A stretch of 64,000 nucleotides of DNA from Welwitschia mirabilis (Eukaryota; Gnetophyta; Gnetopsida; Welwitschiales): NCBI GenBank assembly GCA_051453625.1, contig JBOZIK010000001.1, positions 134,431,326 to 134,495,325 on the forward strand. Direction: 5' to 3'. This document shows positions 45,338 to 58,379 of this stretch, one piece after another. Within the stretch, counting starts at the first letter, position 1. The number at the start of each line of letters is the position of its first letter. Below the pieces are notes generated by a model. The model did not search any database. It worked only from the letters and a program-made list of their open reading frames with translations, and had not been told where the DNA came from. Made by a program: the position numbers and the translations under genes.

Positions 45338-47125
45338 TGTAATGTTCATGTTTTTCACCCAACTCTCCTTAAAAATCATTCTCATGGAGTCTATTAATAT
45401 AGTTAGATATCAAATTTGTTGAAATTAAATGTATCCATGAAAACCATTACTACATGTAGAGAGGTATATTTGTAAGGCATAACTACCTCATTACTACATC
45501 TCTATGAAATCAAATGAGACATTTGGTATATTATCATAAAAGATCAACAATGACATAAAGTATATACAATCTCTAACAATATTACAAAACATTTATTATT
45601 GCTAGGAATCAACTTGAGTATAATAATTTAACTAACATCATGTCACTTAAAGCAAGTATTGCATATTTCTGACATGCATAAGATCTTTTAAAATATGAAA
45701 TATTACAACATATCATGTAATAACTAAAGTGAAAACATGCTACTAACACCCACTCCTCATTATAGCCTTAGTGCTTTTTAGTATCTTGTTTTACAATAGG
45801 TCCTACACATACATGTACGGTGTGAGAACTACATCCATCACAGTTCCTAATATGGACCAAGGTAAAGAATAAGTAGGAATAGATTTCCCCAGAACAAGGT
45901 ACAAGGTAAAGGAACTAAGTCACCTAAGGCATGATCAAGGCCTCAACATCAATTTAGTATTATCTTCTTTTACTATTATTTCATAATAGTTTTTAGTAAT
46001 CTAGTTGCATACAAATCAAGGAATAAAATAATAATATTCGTGCACATCTTTTCCTTTCTGTTCTAGAAGCTCCATCATATGGTTATGTGACTCACATCAG
46101 AGAGCATCCCTCTCTAAAGTTTGAACTATTGATTAACTTGATTAGTTTTAGTTCTCATAATTTATCATATCAAAATACAGTTTGATGGTTAACACATAAT
46201 ATCCACCATGCAATTCACAAGAAGCTAACAAGAAGGGCTTATTTAAGGCTTATAATAGGGCTCAATTAAGATTATCATCAACAAGAAACATAAAACCCTA
46301 TGAATCGTACAAGAATATCAAAGATTATAGCACAAGGGTGATTACACAAGAATGATGTTGTGAAAACATTAGATGATTTACATAAGTACTAAAGGAGTTT
46401 CAAAGCATACAATTTTTACTAGTAATGCAATCTTAGATAATACAAGAACAACTTGAATCATTCAAATTATACAAGAAGGGTCCTTCACCATGCCTGTTCT
46501 AAGATAAATCCTAAACCACTATTAATCATATTTAAAGCTATAACATATTCATAATCACAAGGTATACATCTATAACTTCAATAGCTATGAGACTGAGGCT
46601 TTTATAACTAGAAACTAACAGTAAAGATTAAGTGCCTACAAATAGTTTAGATTCCCATAACCCCTCCTTTCCAAGCTTGGCCACTGGGTGTAAACAATAA
46701 TATAATAACAGTGCTAAATAAATTTAACTATATGAAATCAATAACCTGAACAAGTACTTCAAAGCACATATAATTTCTATTTCATACATAAGATTCATTT
46801 AAAAGAATTCTACATTAGAATTACAATTAATTTCCATAAGAAGTCAAGTAATACAATTCCAAACTATAATAATAGAAAAACATGGATAAGTAAAAGTAAA
46901 TCCCATAATTAACTCTATCTTTTAATTAATTTAATAAAATTGGTAACTATAAATTAATCTTTTAATAAATAAACATGTAAATAACTAGTCTTACTATTAC
47001 CATTATTTTTAAATTATTTTTAAACAATTAGCAACTAGACTTTTTTATTATTAGAAAATTTCCAATATTTAATTTTTTATGTAATTAATGAGGAAGGTTT
47101 TCTAACCTTAGGAAAGGTTGGACAT
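45338..47125 (-). repeat. Gypsy LTR (family M), longest copy
   Basis: On the minus strand its 3' end is TTACA at 45338, next to a perfect primer site. About 1.8 kb; 45800-47125 is colinear with 28835-29790, and 45930-46200 with 230-500. The right end breaks into LINE sequence near 47125 without a clear LTR start, so it may be truncated. No gag or pol is found to its left. Confidence 0.75.
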
Positions 47126-47129
47126 GATC

Positions 47130-50100
47130 GTATGCTAATATTTTTTAATACTTTTTTAATTGGTGATGATTTCAATGCTATTTTTCATTAATATTAAAAA
47201 GGATGGGAACTTTAATTAACTTAAAAATAAAAAAATTATAAGAGGCATAAGTGCTAAATGTAATTTTATAATTTTATAGCAACTCCAATAGAAAATTATA
47301 CATATAGTTGAAGTAATAAAATTATGGTTTCAGTTTAATTCATAAAACATAGACGAATCCCTTACAAGTGTTCTAGAACTTTTGATTTTTCTAATTCCTA
47401 GAGTTAAATTATTACTTGTATCAGGTTATATTAGTAGTTGAATCTTCTTCAAACTCATACTAATTAAAATAAGTTTTTATGTTTTTATAAATGATTTATT
47501 AGTTTCAATTACTTGGTTTAAAATGAAAATAGAGTTAAGAATGGTTAAAGAGTAAATTTAAACACTTAAAGCAATTATAATTGTAATAAAGTTAATTAAT
47601 ATCAAGCAATACATATAATGTTAATATAGCTATTACATGTTACAATGGAAAAAATTAAAACATATGACTTGATTTAGCATTTTTAAGAAGAGATTAAAAA
47701 ATATAAATGGATAGATGATTTAGAGAATAAAGAAAAAAGATTACTTTATGATCTTTATCTTTTACAAAAATGAGAGTGATCTTGTTAGTTCTAAAGAAAA
47801 AAAATTTTAGTGGATCAAATAAGGTGATACAAATTATGAACTATTTTTACATGTATCTACAAAGCAAAAAATCTATAGTGTAATCCTTATCTTAAAGATG
47901 ATAAACAAACACATTTATGAAAATAATAATATGGAGAAAATTATTTTAGAATGTTAAAAAATTTAGTAAATACCAAATAAATAAATTCTCATAATCTTAA
48001 TAAGGTTGTTTCTCTTATAGAGAGATATTTGAAAGATTTTGATTTATAGTTTCTTAAAAAAAAAACCTAGTATGAAAAAGAATAAAGTAGCTTTATTTAA
48101 AATGAAGCTTAATAATTCTATAGGTTTAAATGGTTTTACTACTATTTTTTAATACTATTAGAATATTATTAAGGATAATATTTTAGTTATGTTTTTAATA
48201 GTTTTGAAATTTTAGATAAATTTTAAAGGATTTTCCTTCTGGTAAGACAACTTTAGTTCTAAATGAAAATCAAACACTAATATATTAGAGTTTAGACTAA
48301 TAAGATTATGTAATGTTACTTGTGAAATAATGTTAAAAGTTCTTACAAAAATATCTAAAATTATTTTCAAGTTTTGATTTTACACTTACAAGCGAAATTT
48401 ATAAAGGTAAGGCATACTTTAGATGAAGTAATTTTGGTTCATGAAATTTTCTACTCCATTAATAAATAAAGGAAACATAATATGGAATTCAAGTAGGTAT
48501 GAGAAAAGTTTATGATGGAGGAAATTTATATTTTCTTAAAATATTAATTAAAAATGTGAGTTTCTTTAATAATGATCGATTTTTCATACATTTCTAACAT
48601 TTTAATATTGAAAATGACATATGATAAAGAGATAACTTATCATTATTTATTTGTTAGAATTTTTTTTGTTTTTTTTATTTTTATTTAGTTGAAGATTTAT
48701 AAGAAATGATTGATAAGGCTTAAAGAGATAACTCTTTAATAAGAATTAAAGTTGTAAAAGGTATTTCTTCTTTTATTGATATTCAATGTGTAGCTTATAA
48801 CTTTATATTTTGTACAAGGGAATAAAAAATTTGTAAACTATTTGAGATATTTTTCAAACTTTGATAGAAAATTTTATTATCAATCTTCATAAGGTATGAC
48901 TTTTATAATTTAAAATGAAGTAGAGATAGATTCAATTAATACAAGGAAATTTGAGTTATTAAATAGGTAACTTACTCATAAAATTCTTTGATACTCCTCT
49001 TTTTATAGGAAGAATAAACAAAGAATCATCAATAACATTCTTAATGAGATAGCAAAACAATTAGTAAGATCGAAACTTAGATTTATTTTTCTTGTAAGAA
49101 GAGATCAACTCATTTAAAGTTGTCTTCAAGATTTACCAATTTGCTTAATCTCTTGTCTTTAAACTTTGAAAGTAGTTGTTAAGGACATAAAAAAGCTATA
49201 AAGATTTTTTTTGTAAAAAAGAATTAAGAGTCAAAAGTGTGTTCATTCAACAAATTAGGATTTTGTATGTAAATCATGAGATGAAGGTTGTTATGATTTT
49301 AAAAGACTTTAATAATTAAATACTTACCTTTTAGCTAAATAGTTTGATAGTTAAATAAAAAGAATGGAAGATGGATTTAGGTATCAAAGGATAAACATAT
49401 ATATCATTCTAAAAAATTCTTCAAAGATCTACATATTATTGGAGACTCTACAATTTGAAATGATTTACAAAAATCAATAGACTATTTAAAGAATTACATG
49501 CATTTACATGTTCATGAAAATTAAAAATGATAAACTAAAAGATAATTCCAAATTTTTTTAAGCTTATAATACTCTTGAAGTAATTCTCTAAACAAATAAG
49601 AAATTAGATGAAAGAAAATTAGAAACAGCCTAAAGCAACTAGCTTTCATTCTTTTAACATGATAAAATAAACTATGCTTTGTAAAGAATCTACTATTTCA
49701 TCCCTTTATAATTTAATTATTAATGATTAAAAGGAGAGTTTAAAAATCAAAAAAAAAAAATTTAAAACATAATGTCATTATTTAAATATCTCAATTTTAT
49801 TATCACTTTATTCTTTGCTAGTTTGAAGGAGTTGGATAATCTAAGGTTTATCATGCTAATATGATTTCACCTTTATTTTTTCTTTAGTCCTTAGGATTAT
49901 AGGATTTTCTAAGATGGAGCATTCTATTTTTTTGAGAACCATAGTTTCTTGAAAACTAAAGGATATAAATTAAAAGTAGGATCCCCTTACATTTAAAGAA
50001 CTCCTATTTTGGAGAGCTAACACTCTTATTTATAGTAGTGCATTGTCCATCATAAAAATAGACTTTTAAATTCTTTAGTAAGAGGAAAAGACCTATAAAG

Positions 50101-50880
50101 TGTTTTATAATTAAAATCATATTTTATTCCATGTTTTAAATAATGAGTCAAAATGTTTTTACCAAATACATTTCTTACCATCATTTCTTTTCGACCGGAA
50201 AAAAAAAAAATCTTTCTAGATTTTTCATGTTCTTTATAACTTGTTTTGAATCCTAGAGGTAAATTATTAAACAAATTAATAAGAATTAAAGACAATATTG
50301 AATGAGCTGAGATCCTTTTACTAGACATCTATTGAGGGCCCTAAACCACTTTTTTTTTTTTTAATTTTAATTTTCTTATCAAGAACATTACTACATAATT
50401 ATTTGTTCACTCTCATTCTAAAAAGAGAGTTACCTATATATTTTCTAGGTAAGATATTAATTTCACAATTGGAATTTCTTAAATTTCATAGATTTTCCTC
50501 TAACCATGTTAAAAGTTAAAGATACAATCTTTTTGATATTATAAATGAAATTAAAAATTTTAAAAAATATTATACAATATCTTAGATTCTGTTAAGGTTA
50601 TTTATTTTCCTTCTACAAAATATAATAATATTGTCTACATGTTGAACATGGCTTAAATTTAGAATACCTTATTTGACTTCAATATGTATTAAAAACTTAT
50701 CTTTTTAATTTCTATTAGTTATTATCTCCAAAAATTTAGAAATAAGGATAAAAAGGAATAATGACAAACTATAATCCTTAATCACCATCACTATAATATA
50801 TAGATATTAAAAGGTATAATAAGTTTCTAATGGTTTCTTTAAACTTTTTTTAATTACACTTTATAAAATGCAAACTTACT
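47130..50880 (+). mobile_element. Old LINE remnant (plus)
   Basis: Endonuclease scraps at the left (LIGDDFNAIFH near 47155, an intact G-D-F-N equivalent; NYTYS near 47295, from D-Y-T-W-S), a linker with WIK-GDTNYELF near 47815-47850, RT from 48250, and a possible RNase H-like tail near 50520-50720. Stops every few codons make it one of the oldest elements here. It abuts the Athila-like LTR at 50901. A 92-codon minus-strand frame at 50050-50328 resembles nothing I know. Confidence 0.7.
48250..48900 (+). pseudogene. LINE reverse transcriptase remnant
   Basis: FRLIRLCNVTCEIMLKVL (about 48285-48340) is a decayed form of the LINE RT motif FRPISLCN. A VILVHEIL block follows near 48430. The catalytic Y-x-D-D box could not be located. 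Confidence 0.65.
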
Positions 50881-50900
50881 TTATCATGCACTTTACTTCT

Positions 50901-52512
50901 TGTTGCGATGCAAATCATTTTCTTTTCTTCTTTTATCAATAATCTTCAATAATAACCTACAATGTTAGTATCTAATACATATAAAAAACACTAGTATAGG
51001 GAGTCATCCTGAATGTCATACTCTAGAGAAAAATTTGGAAGATTAAATTCAAAATAAATTGAAATGTTATTCTATTCTAATTGCAAAGTGATAAATGAAA
51101 TGAAAATGCAATGATGAATGCAATGCAATGAATAAATGTAAAGATGACAAGCAACCCAAATGCAACTACTAACCAAGTTTATCAACTTGTTGTTATCCAA
51201 GTTGGCCTCATACACGATCTCAAAAATCACAATTAAAGTTGATTCAAACATAAAATATGAAGAACATAAGAGAGAGATTTGAAAGAAATAAAATGATCTT
51301 TATTAATCACAGTGTTTCCACATCTATGTACAAAGCAAAAGTTCCTCAATGAAATAGATGTGACCTAATACCAAAAAATTCCTTTCTATGCAACTAGNNN
51401 NNNNNNNTGACTATTCAAGTTTCCAAGGAGTAGTAATAGATAAAGAATACTCATATCACTAATTTTGTAATGTTTTCTTGGTGTAATGTCTTATTCCACA
51501 TGTCTTCTTGATATAACCTCTTCTTGGTGTAATTTTTTTTAATGTAATGTCTTTTTGATGAAATGCCTTCTTGATGTAAAGTATTCTTCACATTATGTCT
51601 TCTTTCATACATCATCTTAGTGTAACATGTTCTTGGCATAATATCTTCTTGAATACATGGAATTTCTTCTTGATTATGTGAAATATCTTCTTGGTGAGGT
51701 GGAATATGTCATGATGAGTCCAACACTTGGATTTTTAATCATAATTTCTTTATGAGCTGATACTATCATCATGTGTCTTTAACATCACCATCATATCATT
51801 ACCAAATGTTATTACCTCATGTCACTAATAGATATCATTATCACATGTCACTGCCACATCACTACCACATGTCATTATTACATGTAACTATCACATGTCA
51901 TTGCTAGATGTCTTTCTTAAATGTTTCATATTTATTTTATTTGAATATAAATAATTATTAATATTTTATTTTTGATCTTTAACATCAAAAGTTATTAATT
52001 TAAGCACTAATTATGGAAAAAAACCTAAAAATACAATTTAAATATGATGTTAAATATGGTTACTATGGCTCTCAATGTAGCCCCCCATTAAGAATTCATT
52101 AGTCCTTAACAAAGAAAGAGGAAAATAATATAAGTAGGCCAAATTAAAAAAGGGATGAAAAATAACACTTAAGTATAAATAATCTTACATTATTAATTAT
52201 TAAGTAAAACTCATTTTAGCATATGAAAAAGATATTCTAATTAAACATCATGAGAAACATTTGCATTAAATTCAAAACAATGGTTTTAATTCTATAAAAA
52301 ACATATTTTGAATAAACAAATTCTTTTAAAAGCTAATCATTTGATGATTCTAAAGATTCTAGACCACCCTTAATCATTTATCCAAATAATTATTAATTCT
52401 TTATCTTTGATCTTAACATTAAAAGTGGTTACCTTAAGCATTAAGCTTGTAAAAAAGGCCTAAAAATCTAGTCCAAATATGATGTTAAATATGGCCAATT
52501 TGACTTATAACA
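50901..52512 (-). repeat. 3' LTR of Athila-like element, with duplication
   Basis: Colinear with 59981-61254. A first LTR boundary is at about 52077, next to a C-run (minus-strand polypurine tract). A second copy of the last 130 LTR bases ends at 52512, again next to such a tract. A 10-N gap lies at 51398-51407. Confidence 0.8.
51850..51905. repeat. Minisatellite of 'acatgtca' units in LTR
   Basis: Units like accacatgtcatt recur several times. The 5' LTR has the same array at 61003-61092. Confidence 0.7.
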
Positions 52513-52800
52513 TAGCCCCCTCTTAAGCATTTATCAGTCCTTGACAAAGAAAAAGGAAAATAATAGAAGCAAGTTAAATTGAAAAAGGGATGAAAAATAA
52601 CACTTAAGTATAAATAATCTTACATTGTTAATCATATACTATAACTCATTTTAGCATATGAAAAAGATATTCTAATTAAACATCATGAGAAAGACATCCA
52701 TTAAATTTAGAGCAATCTTTTTAGTTCTATAATACCATATTTTTAATAGATAAATTCTTTCCAAAGATAATCATTTGATGATTCTAAAGATTCTAGGCCT
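51960..52800. repeat. About 420-bp tandem duplication over LTR edge
   Basis: 51960-52380 and 52380-52800 are near-copies. Each contains the LTR end, the polypurine tract (seen as tagcccccc or tagccccct) and about 290 bases of interior, ending with the shared phrase ttgatgattctaaagattct. Confidence 0.85.
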
Positions 52801-53689
52801 CATTAAGAATTTATCAAACACTATCAAAGAAAGTGAAAAGGAATAGAAGTGAATAAAATTAAGAGATAATACAAATGAAAGTTTCAAAAACAAATTTTAA
52901 ACATAGAGGGTTAAAAAGGTTATGGTAGCATGGTTGAAACATCCATTGGAAAGCATAATAAAATGAGCACATATTAAGCATAAGAAAATAGTCAAGAATT
53001 TAGTCATTTTACATTAAGAGTTAAGAATTCTAAGCAAGAAGTCTAGAAAATAATAAGGTTTTTACTATTATTTATGAATAAGTAGTAAATGACTTTAAGA
53101 AATTAATTTATAATAAATTTAAAAAACTACAATTCACAACACATAAAAAGAAGAAGATTAACTAGTTCACCCTATATTTAACCTAGCAAGATCCCTAAGA
53201 AAAAGACATAAGGGTACTTCATGTAAAATTGCATGATACAATGTAAGAATAACATAGTTTATCATTTAATAAGGCAATTAAGGACCCAATATCCAAATAT
53301 TATTTTATAAATTATCAATTGATGTTTGAATTATAGCTTAATCCATCTTCAACTATAGAAATCATGGTACTTAGGTAAAAACATCATCTAGTGATCAATA
53401 TACTGAAAGACTCTTTAGAGTTCATCCTTAGATGATATGATATAAGTAATGTGTTAAAAAATACTATTTATCATGATGAAGGAACTACAACCATTGCTAA
53501 TAGAGTAAGGATATGTAAGCAATACTAGATCACAACTAACTAACCATTTAGTAAAGTTCACTCAGCTATTATATCACACTAGCAAAGGCCCTTATTAGGA
53601 AAATTTGCCTGAGTGTGCTTGTGGTAGGACATCATGGCATATTTTTTAGAAGGGTTAACATTTAATTTTATTTATTATCTCTTTATTTT

Positions 53690-53731
53690 CTTTTTTTTTC
53701 TTTCTTTCTTCCTTTCTTTCTTTTTTTTTTA
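53690..53731. repeat. Pyrimidine-rich (TTTC)n tract
   Basis: Imperfect ctttctttcttcc-type run inside the non-coding 3' part of the Athila-like element. Confidence 0.85.
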
Positions 53732-54599
53732 ACCTAAGATTCCATTTTTGAAGCATTGATTTCTCATTAGAGCAATACAATGACAAGGCACAAGATTACC
53801 AATAAGAATTTGATTAACATTAGTGATTCTAAAACAAATTAATCAATGAGATTAGTGGATTAGATATTAGAATGTCTAGAGACTAGCTGAATCTAATCTT
53901 TTTACAGTAATGCCTAAAGTAAAACATTACTTAATCATGATAAGACAAAGAATTTAAACATGAATTAAGTTAAAAATAATCAATTGACATCATAACTTAA
54001 ACTAAGAGATAGATCTAAGGAAACATTTAGAAAATGGTAAATGGTAGATCCTTTTTTCTCTCAAGAGGATCTTTTAAGTTAAGTTCTTCTACCATGTTTA
54101 AGATATAGATACAATCATTAAGAGATGTATAAATTTTAAGCCTTTATCCATTGACTTTTTAGATATGTTTTATTTACAAATTAGAAATCTCAACAGAGTT
54201 ATTATGATGTACTTTTTTGATTAGGTAAGACTTAACCATTTAGAGGCAACTTATTATGTAAGAGATGTACTTGAGTATTATATAGTAACACCAATTGGCT
54301 AGGTTTAAATGCTTTGTAAATGAGCTTTTTATCATGCCTATATTTAACTTGGCCTTGCAAATGAGTTAACAATGCATAATATTAATGCATTTGTTATCCA
54401 AGTGATGTAATTGGAATAGTCTATAATCTATGTTTTCATCATGACTTAAGACATTAAGTTGGTGGTTTATGCGGTTAGAGTTATAGTAAACATCAACTAG
54501 AAGCATGCAATTTTTACTATAAACAAGTTCATAAGATGAATAATCAACTAAATTACCTCAAGTAGTATAGTAAGACCAAAGTCATATCAGAAAGATTAA

Positions 54600-55250
54600 G
54601 TGACCAAGGTTTCTTATTATGAGAGATTAGTTTTTTTATCATTTTCTTTATTTCCTTATTAGAATTTTTAGCTTCATGATTCATTTAAGGAGGATAAGAA
54701 TTGGATATCATATGCTCATTTCAAATAAAGAGAAGATGTTTTATTAAAACCATATTTATAAAATGAGTTCCTTAATCACTGATCAAGATTCTAAGAAAGT
54801 CAAACCTTTGGAAAATCTTAGATCTAAGAAAATAACATATGGTTTTGGCATCATTCGCAATTATAGGAATGAATTCTACCCATTTGATCACATCATCCAT
54901 ATCCACTAAGATGTAATTTTTATTATAAGAAGATTGCGTAAGAGAACCTATGAAATATATATCATAACAGTTAGAAGGTTTACATTCTAAGATAGGTTGG
55001 ATGAGCATCTTTTGAGATTTAAAGAGGCCACAAAATTGTTAACAAGTATTACATCTTTTTGTAAAGTTAGATGAATCTTTAAAGAGGGTAAACTAAGAGA
55101 AACATACATGAAGTATTTTCATAGAAGATGTTTTACCACTAAAATAACCTCCACACACATCACCATGATAAAGAATTAAAAATATCATATTCCTCCCATT
55201 CTAGCATACATTTATGCATGATTTTATCTTTAAATTTTGAGTAGAAGTAT
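54600..55250 (-). pseudogene. Athila-like integrase remnant
   Basis: A 78-codon minus-strand frame (54772-55008) reads YDIYFIGSL, YILVDMDDVIKWVEFIP, then FQRFDFLRILISD, containing the first and second catalytic Asp of the integrase core. The Glu region lies further left and is not clear. Upstream frames are broken. Confidence 0.8.
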
Positions 55251-55849
55251 GATTCATGCCACTCATAGTCTCCTATTATATGAAGACAAGATTTTCTCTA
55301 ATTTGAGTCCAACATTGAAGTGTTTTTAATGTAATAAGATAACTAACAATATCAACATATCATATAATAGGGTGTTTAGAAGAGATACAATAAAATCATA
55401 TAATTAGAAAAACCTTGCATTTGAAAAATTATCTTGGATAGAAGGCATGAAGAAAAATGTAAAAGATGTTGCTAATAAGGGATCCTAGATAAATGATCAA
55501 TAACAAGATTATGTTTTGTTTCTTTATCAATGATGATTAAGTTAAATTCTTGTATTAACAACATCCATCAAGTAAGTCTTGCACTAGAATCTTTCTTGAT
55601 TACTAGATATTAAATGATGAATGATTAGTAAAAATGTTAGTATGAAAAACAAAAAGATAGAGTTGAAGTTTACAAAGGTAAAAGATGATGACAAGCATTT
55701 CTTTTTCAATGGTGATATAATTAAATTGGACTTCTGAAATGGTTTTACTAATATAACACTTGTAAGCAATCTCATGTTTTTATCGTAGCATACATCATTT
55801 AACACTATTACTTACATCACACATAAATTCAAAGTCTTTGCTTCAATAA

Positions 55850-56700
55850 AATCCTCCTATAGTAAGTATTGAAGTTCTTGTCTTTATGATTTTCAAAGGC
55901 ATGTTGATAGACTCATTTCAATCAAATTTAGCATCTTTATCTAAGAAAGAAAAAAGTGGTTTGTAAATTTTAGCATAGTTATTAATGAATTTTTTACACA
56001 AACTACTATGATTAAGAAATATTTGACCTGTTTTACATTGGTCACAAGAGAGAGGTTTCTAATGATGTCTCTTTTAGCAAGGTTTATTTAAAACCATTAC
56101 TAGAAATGTGATGACCTAAGACTATTCCATCCCTCACTAAGAAGTAAATCTTTTTCCAACTAAGGTAAAGGCCACTTTTTAGGCATCAGTTAAGGATTTT
56201 TTTTAAATCTCTCTAGAGATTTATTAAATGAATTCCCAAAAATGGAAAAGTCATCCATGAAGAATTTTATTAACTTCTCAGATAGATACCCAAAATGGTT
56301 CTTTGAACCATTTTGAGTGCATTACATAAATTAAAAAATGTTCTTCTAAAGGCAAAGGTATAAAAAGGGGAGGTAAAAGTTGTTTTGGCTATATCTATCA
56401 AAAAAGTAATAAATTGCATACTTGATTATAACCACTATATCTATCAAAAAAGTAATAATATGCATAGCTTTGGATCATATCAAGAATTTAATCTAAAAAT
56501 GCCAAGGAATAATAACATTTATTTATCACATCATTAAGATTCCTAAAATCAATGCAAACTCATCACCTTCCATTCTTTTTAGATACTGCAGTAATAGAAG
56601 TAACCATTGGCTATTAAAAATAGCATAAATGATATCTATGTCTAAAGTTTGATGATCTCTTCCTTTATGATATGCTTAAGGGTAGGGTTAAGCTACCTTT
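55850..56700 (-). pseudogene. Athila-like reverse transcriptase remnant
   Basis: VCIDFRNLNDVI is read near 56530-56570 and FMDDFSIFGNSF near 56225-56261, with the catalytic F-M-D-D codons at 56250-56261 intact. FMDDFS is characteristic of the Athila/Tat branch. Stops and frameshifts lie between. RNase H follows at about 55560-55850, only weakly readable. Confidence 0.85.
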
Positions 56701-56990
56701 ATGATTATCTAGTGTATTTGGCATTATCTTCAAATTAATTTTATGTTGAATAATGAAAGAAGAAATGGCTCAAAGGTCTTTATAAGTCTAAGAAAAAGCA
56801 TGGGTTTTAGAATTAATAAGTTGAAGTAGTAATTCATTTTAAAAAGTATGAAGATATGCATTAATGATCATGGGTTTCTAAAGGTCATTATTAAAAAAAA
56901 TGTATTTCAACCCATTTGGTAATTCTTTAAGTTTAAAATCAAAATTGTCCCCATTATTGTTAAAATATGTAGCTTGATGTAAAAGCTTTT

Positions 56991-57251
56991 CTATGGTTTT
57001 AACATGTTGAACATGATGATCAATGAGGAATTTAAAGATTTCATTTTTTCATAATTAAAATTATTACTTAAGAGGTTATTATTAAGATTACATAAATTGC
57101 ATAAATTAAGAATTCCTAGGATTTCTTCACATTCTTTGAGATCATCAAATAAAGTTGAGTTGTGTAAAGTAAGAAGCCTTTCTTCTAAATGGTGATGTTG
57201 AATAAGCATGAAGGGTCTAATTTGTTTCTTAATATTAGGACATTCTTCCAT
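56991..57251 (-). pseudogene. Pol linker between protease and RT
   Basis: An 86-codon minus-strand frame, partly acidic, between protease and RT. It reads LFDDLKECEEILGILN, a linker composition. No catalytic motif. Assigned by position. Confidence 0.5.
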
Positions 57252-57434
57252 TATTTTTTAGCTACATCAATATTTTAATAACAAATTTCTTATTCCCTAT
57301 ATAGCATTCCATCATTTTTATTCATATGTTAATAATGTAATGGGATGTTGTACAAAATGCTCTTTCTAAGAGAAATGGGTATTCTCTATTGTATTCTATA
57401 TTAATAATGACCACATTTATAAGCTAAAAAATTT

Positions 57435-57674
57435 TTAAATTTGTATGACCAAATCTTTAATAACTTTAGTTAGTTTTCTAGTAGTTTCGTTAGCTAGTTC
57501 TAACACAATTTTTATTGATTCAATCCTATTTTCTAGCCGAAATGTTTTGCACATGTGAAGTAATATAATGTTAACACTAGTTCCTATGTCTATTAGTTTT
57601 TTCTTAATATTTTTACTTCCTTCTAAGATAACATTAACTATGATAGATCCTTGGTTTTTATGAATTTTAGACAT
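57435..57674 (-). pseudogene. Athila-like aspartic protease remnant
   Basis: A 79-codon minus-strand frame. KKKLIDIGTSVNIILLHMC corresponds to the plant gypsy protease site (L-x-D-x-G-[AS]-S), with catalytic Asp and Gly kept. LELANETTRK fits the second flap region. Cuts Gag-Pol in active elements. Confidence 0.75.
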
Positions 57675-58379
57675 CTTTATACCACCAAGTTAAAAAGAAA
57701 TTGGTCTATGAATACTCTACTTGGTATGATTTGTTTTTGTTTTCTCTTAACTAAGTACTTCTAGATTTTATTATACTTATGATTATCTTGCAATAGTTTC
57801 CATAAAGGGAGGTTAATGTTCACATCTTACATAATTACTTTAAGATAATTACCATAGGTAGTATCAGCCTTAAATATTTTTAGTCAAGGAGTTATGGGTT
57901 TAGTTCTTATATTTTCATAGGTTGTATTTTGGTTGGATTTTTTTTTTCAAGATAAAGAAAGACTACGTTAATCAAGAATCACTATGTAATCATCAAGGAT
58001 TTAATTTCATAGATTGTGAAAAGTGGAAACTGCCTCATTAGGAGTTATGTCACTTCCACTTCTTATTACTATGTTCCAATCCTTTTAAACATCATTTGGA
58101 TGAGGATTCGTTTGGGTAGCAAAGAAGCCTTGAAGTTTTTGATTTCCTAAGATAGATTATTAAAATATTCCTACAAGGTTTTTCATATTTTTATTAATGG
58201 CTTCTACATTCTTGCTAATGATCTCTTACATCTTTTTTTAATTCATTAACTAACTCTTTAAGTGAATCATTCTTAATGTAGTTAAAAATGTTGGTCTAAA
58301 TATTATTAGGCTGAAAGTTGTTGCTCTTGTGTCCATTTTCAAAAAAAAAACTTTAAAGGTTGGTTGTGGTTCAATATTT

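Noticed and set aside
50050-50328. 92-codon minus-strand frame as a gene
   Set aside because: No recognisable domain; it lies opposite a decayed plus-strand LINE and is probably chance.
51850-51905. CRISPR-like array
   Set aside because: Short irregular repeats without unique spacers, inside a plant LTR and shared by its partner LTR.
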